NCBI GenBank assembly: GCA_922989275.2
Contig: OV277861.1
Span: 52,863,623-52,927,622 of the forward strand
DNA length: 64,000 nucleotides
Direction: 5' to 3'
Origin: Gari tellinella
Taxonomy: Eukaryota; Mollusca; Bivalvia; Cardiida; Psammobiidae
The position numbers were made by a program, and so were the translations under genes. Below are positions 58,020 through 64,000 of the stretch, in pieces (within the stretch, counting starts at the first letter, position 1; each line of letters opens with the position of its first letter). Under the pieces are notes generated by a model. The model had not been told where the DNA came from and ran no database searches. It saw nothing but the letters and a program-made list of their open reading frames with translations.

Positions 58020-58870
58020 CATGTTTAGTAGGTGAACACAGTATCAAGTTTCATCAACTTACGATGTAACATTCAGGAGATATGCTTTTGACAAAAATGA
58101 ATTTATTATGAAAAAAGGGAGGCAATTTAATATTTGGAGATGACAGAGTTATAATTTTTTTGTGTACTACACTTCTTTTTATCATCCTCTAACACAGTAT
58201 CAAGGTTCAAGTTACAGTGCGGCAGAAAATTTGATTTTTTAAAAAAAATTATGTAGAAAAAGGGAGATAATTCAATATTGGGAGATAACAGAGTTATAGT
58301 TCTTGAGTACAGCACTCCCTCTGTCATATCGTATCACTGTATCAAGTTTCATCAACTTACAATGCAATGCTCAGGAGATATGCTCCAGACAAAATTTGAT
58401 TTTTTTTAAATAGAAAAGGGGAGATAATTAAATATTGGGAGATGACAGAGTCATGGTTCTTGTGTACTGCACCTCCTTATGTCATCACCTATCACTGTAT
58501 CAAGTTCCATTAACTTACGGTGTAGCAGTCAAGAGATATACTCCGGACAAAATTGTTTTGTATTTTTAGAAAAAGGGAGATAATTCAATATTGGGAGATG
58601 ACAGAGTTACCGTTCTTGTGTACTGCACTTCATTTAGTCATCCTCTATCACTGTTACAAGGTTCATCAACTTTCAGTGTAACGGTCCAGAGATATACTCC
58701 GTACAAAATTGATTTTTTTTTATGAGAAAAAGGGGAGATAATTCAAAATTGGGAGATGAGAGAGTTACGGTTCATGTGTACTGCACCTCCTCCTGTCATT
58801 CTCTATCACTGTATCAAGTTTCATCAACCTACGGTGTACCGTTCAAGAGATATGCTCCAGACAAAAAGCG
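58020..58870. repeat. five-unit tandem array, about 150-bp period
   Basis: Units share GGGAGATAATTCAATATTGG, GAGATGACAGAGTTA, TTGTGTACTGCACTTC, TATCACTGTATCAAGTTTCATCAAC and GAGATATGCTCCGGACAAAA. The array ends in GATGGACGGACGGACA. Confidence 0.85.
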
Positions 58871-58885
58871 TGATGGACGGACGGA

Positions 58886-59143
58886 CATACTTACAATAGG
58901 ATACTTATGTGGCTATTTTCTATTGTATTCTTTTGGGTGGCTAGCCACACAAGAGACAATTTCTTTTTTCTCTAACTTGGAAAAAAATGATCTGGAGGCT
59001 AACCCTACCCCTAACCCTATGTCCCACAACTGGCCAGGTTAATGTCACAAGAAATGGCCAGGTTAATGTCACAAGAGACGGCCAGGTTAATATTTTTCTA
59101 TTACGTAGCTAAGAATTTAGCCACATATGTATCCTAATGTTTG
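58886..59143. mobile_element. 250-bp TIR insert in the tandem array tail
   Basis: ACAATAGGATACTTATGTGG against complement CCACATATGTATCCTAATG. It interrupts GGACGGACA..TACGGACAGACGG. Inside are three GGCCAGGTTAAT repeats and a short CTAACCCTACCCCTAACCCT stretch. Confidence 0.7.
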
Positions 59144-59942
59144 TACGGACAGACGGACAGAAACACGGACTGACGGAAAAGCAGCGACTATATGCTCCCC
59201 CCTTAAAGGGGAGCATAAAAAATATACTGTACTATACTAAATATTATATTACGGCACTGAATTCCTTTTTAATGCCCAATGCCCTTGTGGTAATTATAAC
59301 CAGGGAAATAATCAGAACACACCCAGACAATTTCATATATCGCCAGTTGATGCTGTGTTGATTTATACATGTTCGGCAGAAATCATGACACATGTATTCA
59401 TGGATTACTCCTAATGTGGCAGTTCTCTGACTGTTTAATACAGTGGGAAAATAAGGTTTGGTATGGACAATGTTTATTTCGTAATTGCACCCAGCACTGG
59501 TATATAGGCTAATTGATTTAGAATAAACTTTGTAGCAACATTGGGGTAGCTGCGGTTCCGTACCTGTAGACACTAGACACAGTGAGTCTACCATTACGAT
59601 ATCGCAACTACGTAGAGTCTAAACCATATAGTGGGAATAAAATTCTTAATGCCTACTTTCAGGTATAATTTGGATGATAAAAAAAAACCAACAAAGTGTT
59701 CGGAAAAACAAACACATGTGTTCGGTGTTACAGACAGTAGTCGGTAATTAAAGCATTTTGGTCTGGTTGTGTAACTGACTTATTCTCCGTCAAATATAGC
59801 GTTATGTATGGGAGTGTTGCTCGAAAATACTTATTACAGTTGTTCCTTATACCGTGTTGCTAACATTGAATACATATGCTTATATTAATGAACATATCAT
59901 ATAAAATTGGTTAAGTGGTCGGTAATACCCGCACCCGCTCTA

Positions 59943-60193
59943 ACCAATTCAACCATAAATATGCCTTTGACTCCTATAATCTATTCCTCCGCTGAAAAAA
60001 TAGTTCCCAATTTATACTGTCAAGAATATGTATTATAACATTTTTTTTAAATATATTCCAGCAGATTACAGCTTAAAGCAGGCTGAAAGAAAAGCAGAAT
60101 GCCCCTTAAGGCGAATTCTGCTTTACTTTCGACCTGCTTTAAGTGATCATCTTTCTTTAAAACTAGAAACAGGCTATGGGGTAATAGGTTAAG
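59943..60193. mobile_element. family A MITE
   Basis: ACCAATTCAACCATAAATAT to GGGGTAATAGGTTAA; hairpin tip GCCCCTTAAGGCG. Confidence 0.85.
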
Positions 60194-60431
60194 GTCACTA
60201 AAAGGAAGACTCCATTCAAAGTCACCAATCAAAAGCAGTATTTGTAACATGTTTTTGCCCTTATGCTTTATATTTTTCGACCAATGCCAAGTGTCATATC
60301 TAATATCTTTCAATTTACTAAACACAGTAATTTATAATATTTGTAGATTGCCTCATGTTTAATGTAAACAACTTGTTTAACCCATTAATGGACAGATACA
60401 CATTATTATGCATTTTAATTCATTCCTGCAG

Positions 60432-60520
60432 CATATTTATCACTTAATAAAGTTGGAACTTTTTCTTTCAGCAGGCTGTTGAAAGAAAAAGTTCAATTTT
60501 ATTAAGTGATGAATATGCGC
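60432..60520. repeat. 41-bp-arm inverted repeat
   Basis: GCATATTTATCACTTAATAA and complement TTATTAAGTGATGAATATGC around TCAGCAGGCTGTTGA. Resembles an extra palindrome built from the family A left flank. Confidence 0.75.
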
Positions 60521-60719
60521 TTTTGCTTTGAAATCAGCTGCTTATATTAATGTCATATAAATGTATTTATGGTGAATGTTGCTGCATATTGTTAGAAACG
60601 TCCAAATATGTTAATTCATTGAACTTTTAAAATCTGAAAATGCAAATACCCTTAGAAACTTAGCCTTATTTATCTATAAGGGGTTTGAAATCAGGAACAG
60701 TACTAACTATATTAATTGA

Positions 60720-61670
60720 CATACATGTACTGTCCTTCTCTCCTTAAAGCATTCTGCTTTACTTTCAGGCAGTCTTAATTAGCATTCAATGACTTTGTTT
60801 TATATACTACCTGTAGAACAGTTACTGTGTTTTAGCTCATTTCTAGTCTTGAAACCGGGATATAACATCATGGAGAAATGACAATTCTCAATGATAACAT
60901 GAAGCCGATTGAAAGTGGACCATAATGAGCTTTAGGATGCATTCTGCTTTACTTTTATTAGTTAGCTATATGATTCTAATACTGTTTTAATATTTGATGT
61001 ATAAACTAAGGAATAGTTACTGTAATTTAGCTTGTTCCGGGTGTTGAAAACAAGTTTGTGCTTGAAGTGGACTGAAAGTTAAGTAGAATGGGCTTTCTGT
61101 GCATTCTGATTTACTTTCAGCCAGCTTTTACTGTAATTTAGCTTGTTCCTGGTGTTGAAAACAAGTTTGTGCTTGAAGTGGACTGAAAGTTAGGTAGAAT
61201 GAGCTTTCAGTGCATTCTGATTTACTTTCAGCCAGCTTTTAAAGCTTTTATAAGTTTTTAAGCTACTATCATTAAAATGGATGTAATTTATATACCACCG
61301 AATAGTTACTGAATATTTAGCCTGTTTCTAATCTTTAAAGACAGGTTATCACTTAAAGTGGGGCGGGTGGGGCGCAGAATGCGCCTATTATAAGATGCAT
61401 TTTGCCTTACTTTTCAGTCAGTTTTAAGCTTAAAACTGAGTTAACTCTGTATTTACTGTATTTACTGTAGATATATATTCTACAGAATAATTACTGTACA
61501 AATGTATATAAGTCTGATTATAGCCAAGAGCTTATAAAACAGGTTACCACTTGAGATTGATTGAAGGTAAAGCAGAATGCGCCTTAAGGAGCATTCTGCT
61601 TTAATACCTTCAGTCAGTCTAAAGGAAATAAATATTTCTGGTATTTTAGCCAAGTTCTAGATTATGACAG
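60720..61670. repeat. tandem series of degenerate family A hairpins
   Basis: Five or six units each begin GAATAGTTACTGTAATTTAGC or similar and contain a hairpin GACTGAAAGTTAAGTAGAAT / ATTCTGATTTACTTTCAG. Units 61021-61131 and 61132-61242 are a clean 111-bp duplication. No TTAA borders between units. Confidence 0.75.
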
Positions 61671-61989
61671 TTAAAGGGAGATAACAGTGTACACATAGAA
61701 CAGAATATATTCTTAACTTACTGGGTTATCTCCCTTTCCTTTGTGAAATTTTAAGTACATAATTATATATTGTGTAGATCCTGATTGCTGTGACCATATA
61801 ATTATGATAAATATGTTTTCTTGCATGTGAAGTGGTAGGCAAATTGTCTTATTCCCGAAAAAACATATTAATTGATGTTTAAATGACATCTGCTAACTTT
61901 TTGTGGAATTCAAGTCACAACTTGGTAGCATTTGTGTTTAAACACTTGTGTCATGTAGATCTCTTGATTTAAGCATATGGTTATAGCAA

Positions 61990-62155
61990 CCTTCTCCATA
62001 AATGTACATGTTTCAATAGTTACAGTTTATTATTTTATATGTTTGTTAAATTAGTTAAACTGTAAATATGTTTTGTTGTATACACATGTATACTGCCTCA
62101 TGGGCCAATGGCCTAATGGTTTTGAATAAAAGAATCTTATCTTATCTTATCTTAT
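61990..62155. repeat. LINE-like 3' end with (TTATC)n tail
   Basis: Second copy of the 38.85-kb sequence, with a 17-bp insertion after GTTAAATTA and the tail TTATCTTATCTTATC. Confidence 0.72.
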
Positions 62156-62159
62156 GCAA

Positions 62160-62537
62160 CATAAGAAATATTTTCTTATCCAGGCAGATGGTAGCTTAAC
62201 CCTTTCTCTCTCAATGATGCTTTAAAGCAGGTTTGCAGACAGTTTGGGTCCTGATCAGACGTGGCATCTGATCAGGACCTAAACTATTTGACATTCTAAT
62301 CAATATTTATTAAGTCATACAACCTTAAATCTAACTTTTAAACATGTCTTGCAGCCAACAATACAGAAGCAGATGACAATAAAGTGGTGAAGGGGTACAA
62401 ATCTTCTGAATAATTTGATCATGAAAGGATTAAAGCAGACTGAAAGTAAAGCAGAATGGGCCTAATTAAAGGCCCATTCTGCTTTAATTTCAACCTGCTT
62501 GAAGTGGGTAATCAGAAACCAGAGGAGTAGAGGGTTA
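62160..62537. mobile_element. family A MITE split by a TTAA element
   Basis: Left flank AAGAAATATTTTCTTATCC..GGTAGC, right flank from AGCAGACTGAAAGTAAAGC to AGAGGGTTAA. The nested unit is annotated next. Confidence 0.82.
62196..62433. mobile_element. TTAA MITE with G/F-type hairpin, nested
   Basis: TTAACCCTTTCTCTCTCAAT to GATCATGAAAGGATTAA. Hairpin ACAGTTTGGGTCCTGATCAG / CTGATCAGGACCTAAACT. Sits at the arm TTAA (GTAGC-TTAA-AGCAG). Confidence 0.85.
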
Positions 62538-62590
62538 ATGCAGTGTAAATGCATCACCTGGACTCTCTGATTTAACACTGTTTTACTATA

Positions 62591-62784
62591 CAGTCAAACT
62601 TCGATATCTAGAACTCACTTAACTCGAACTATCCGACAGTTCCACACAAGAACTAGATTGTTTCATGCTCAGTTAGGTCGAACATACCCATATTTCAAAG
62701 TTAAAACGTGGCTAAGCAACGTTTTAACTTTGAAAATATAGGTATTTTCGATTTAACCGAGTTCGAGATATCGAAGTTCAACTG
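62591..62784. mobile_element. family P pogo-type MITE
   Basis: CAGTCAAACTTCGATATC to ATATCGAAGTTCAACTG, TA flanks. Confidence 0.9.
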
Positions 62785-63089
62785 TATGTACTATTCTTTC
62801 AACCCAAAATTGTTATGGCTAATCAGTAAAATTAAAGCTTTTATACAATTACACACAAATAACATATGGTAATCATTCACACATCACATTTGTTGATATC
62901 ACATTGTAAACAATAATATATACATGTATTCTTTACAGAAAAAAATAAATACTCTAATGAACAATGGCAGTACAAAATGAAACAGAGCACCGCAAGCTGG
63001 GGCATATATGCCTGTCATATCCATCTTAAAATGTAATGATATTAACAATGTGTTGAAAATGCATGATAAAAATAAGAGGTCACATGAAA

Positions 63090-63850
63090 AACAAGAGATG
63101 TCGGAGAACAGCAAAGCTCGCCTTTCTTAAATAGGTAACTATCAATAGAAAAGTGTATCAGTACATTGATATTCAAGCCAGAGGGAACCCTCATTCCAAA
63201 TATCAACTTCCTAATGCAAATATGTCATTTGTATAAGTGCATTACAACACTTACTCAATTACTAACTTTGAAATTTCAGTCCCAAAAATCTAAGTCCACA
63301 ACAGGTGAAATTATGACAAAAATCAAAATTCATTTTCAATTTTAACTTAGCAATATCAATGTCCAACCCACAGAAAACCTTTGTTTTAAATATCAGCTTC
63401 CTAATGCAAATATTTCATGTAGTATTAGTGTGTTTCAAGACTTACCCCAAACTTTAACCATGAGAAATCAGCTGAAAAACCTAAGTCCACAAAAGGTAAA
63501 ATTTTGACTAAATTTCAACTTTTTTTTTTCAATTTTAACTACGCAATGCAAATGTGCAATCACAGGATACATCCATTCCAAATATCAGCTTCTTATGCAA
63601 ATATTTCATGTAGAGCTAGTGCATTTCAAGACTTACCCCAAAACTTTAGCCATGAGAAATCAGCCAAAAAACCTAAGTCCACAACTGTTGCAGGTAAAAT
63701 TATGACTAAAATCAAAATTTATTTTCAATTTTAACTACGCAATATCAATGTCAAAAGACAGACACAGGACTATCAAAATAGCTCCAAGCTACATGCCAAG
63801 AGAGCTAAAAATATGATGCGATAAAGGAATAAAATAGGGCCATAACAGCA
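63090..63850. repeat. three-unit tandem array, about 200-bp period
   Basis: Units share TATCAGCTTCCTAATGCAAA, TTTCATGTAG..AGTG..TTTCAAGACTTACCCCAAA, CATGAGAAATCAGC, CCTAAGTCCACAA and TTTTCAATTTTAACTACGCAAT. The array begins with AACAAGAGATGTCGGAGAAC. Noncoding; the remainder to 64000 shows nothing. Confidence 0.8.
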
Positions 63851-64000
63851 TATAAAGTTGCAGAAAGTCTTGGTGTTGGAAAGCTTAGTTACAAAACCTA
63901 CGGAAAAGAAAACATGATATTAAACACGACTTAGAATTACATTAATTATCCCTTTCCTTTACAGACATAAGCAACAATTACAATGTACAGCGTTTAGGAA

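Larger units (their letters stand above)
56616..59940. mobile_element. 3.3-kb TA-flanked TIR unit
   Basis: GAGCGGGTGCGGGTATTGCC and complement GGTAATACCCGCACCCGCTC (one mismatch), TA at 56614-56615 and 59941-59942. The interior contains a family C MITE, a five-unit tandem array and a 250-bp TIR insert. No transposase recognised. Confidence 0.75.

Noticed and set aside
58999..59025. Telomere-like CTAACCCT repeats
   Set aside because: Only about three imperfect copies inside a short TIR insert; not a telomere or clear interstitial telomeric array.

Overview
This is a repeat-saturated, intron-rich eukaryotic window, most likely from a bivalve mollusc. The one gene I recognise is spread over 47 kb as small exons. 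Nearly everything between the exons is transposon-derived: short palindromic DNA elements, LINE pieces with microsatellite tails, tRNA-type SINE sequence and degenerate tandem arrays. The bivalve assignment is inference from repeat style and protein divergence. No bacterial, organellar or viral genes were recognised.

Gene content. On the minus strand lies the 5' part of a MYCBP2/PAM/Highwire/RPM-1 (PHR family) E3 ubiquitin ligase gene. I placed 20 coding exons, from the start codon at 47138 down to 1096. All have GT/AG borders and all 19 junctions agree in reading phase, giving about 872 codons: the N-terminal basic and helical region, an RCC1-like blade region and a Cys-rich insert. The rest of the gene, including the PHR domains and the RING, lies beyond position 1. 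Intron 1 is about 11.7 kb. No second host gene was found between 47.1 and 64 kb.

Repeat layout. Region 1-1.1 kb: end of a TTAA-flanked element plus a tandem array. 1.2-9.6 kb: palindromic MITEs, a 1-kb pogo-like element and an 82-bp minisatellite. 9.6-25 kb: closely packed exons with MITEs almost touching the splice sites, a deleted hAT element (14.9-16.8 kb), a deleted Tc1 element (17.8-19.0 kb) and a second 1.1-kb pogo-like element (21.5-22.6 kb). 26.3-28.9 kb: a 2.57-kb element with about 712-bp terminal inverted repeats. 31.1-33.4 kb: an AT-rich island of unknown origin. 36.5-37.4 kb: a LINE C-terminal piece inside a MITE hairpin. 42.6-45.8 kb: a 5'-truncated LINE split by a 2.17-kb element with 6-bp target duplications. 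46.1-46.7 kb: a second LINE end. 47.6-50.1 kb: a degenerate tandem array broken by other elements. 52.1-53.0 and 55.7-56.2 kb: two TTAA elements carrying a Pol III box B. 56.6-59.9 kb: a 3.3-kb TA-flanked inverted-repeat unit. 60.7-61.7 and 63.1-63.8 kb: tandem arrays.

Most unusual signals. (1) Two hairpin cores recur inside elements with unrelated termini and target sites, so the hairpin behaves as a module independent of its backbone. (2) The TTAA in the arms of the commonest hairpin has repeatedly served as an insertion site, giving nested elements. (3) Several element families starting CAGGG have 6-bp target duplications; removing one with one duplication copy reopens a LINE reading frame. 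(4) MITEs lie 9-45 bp from at least ten MYCBP2 splice sites. Family letters A-P used below are local names defined here, not database names.
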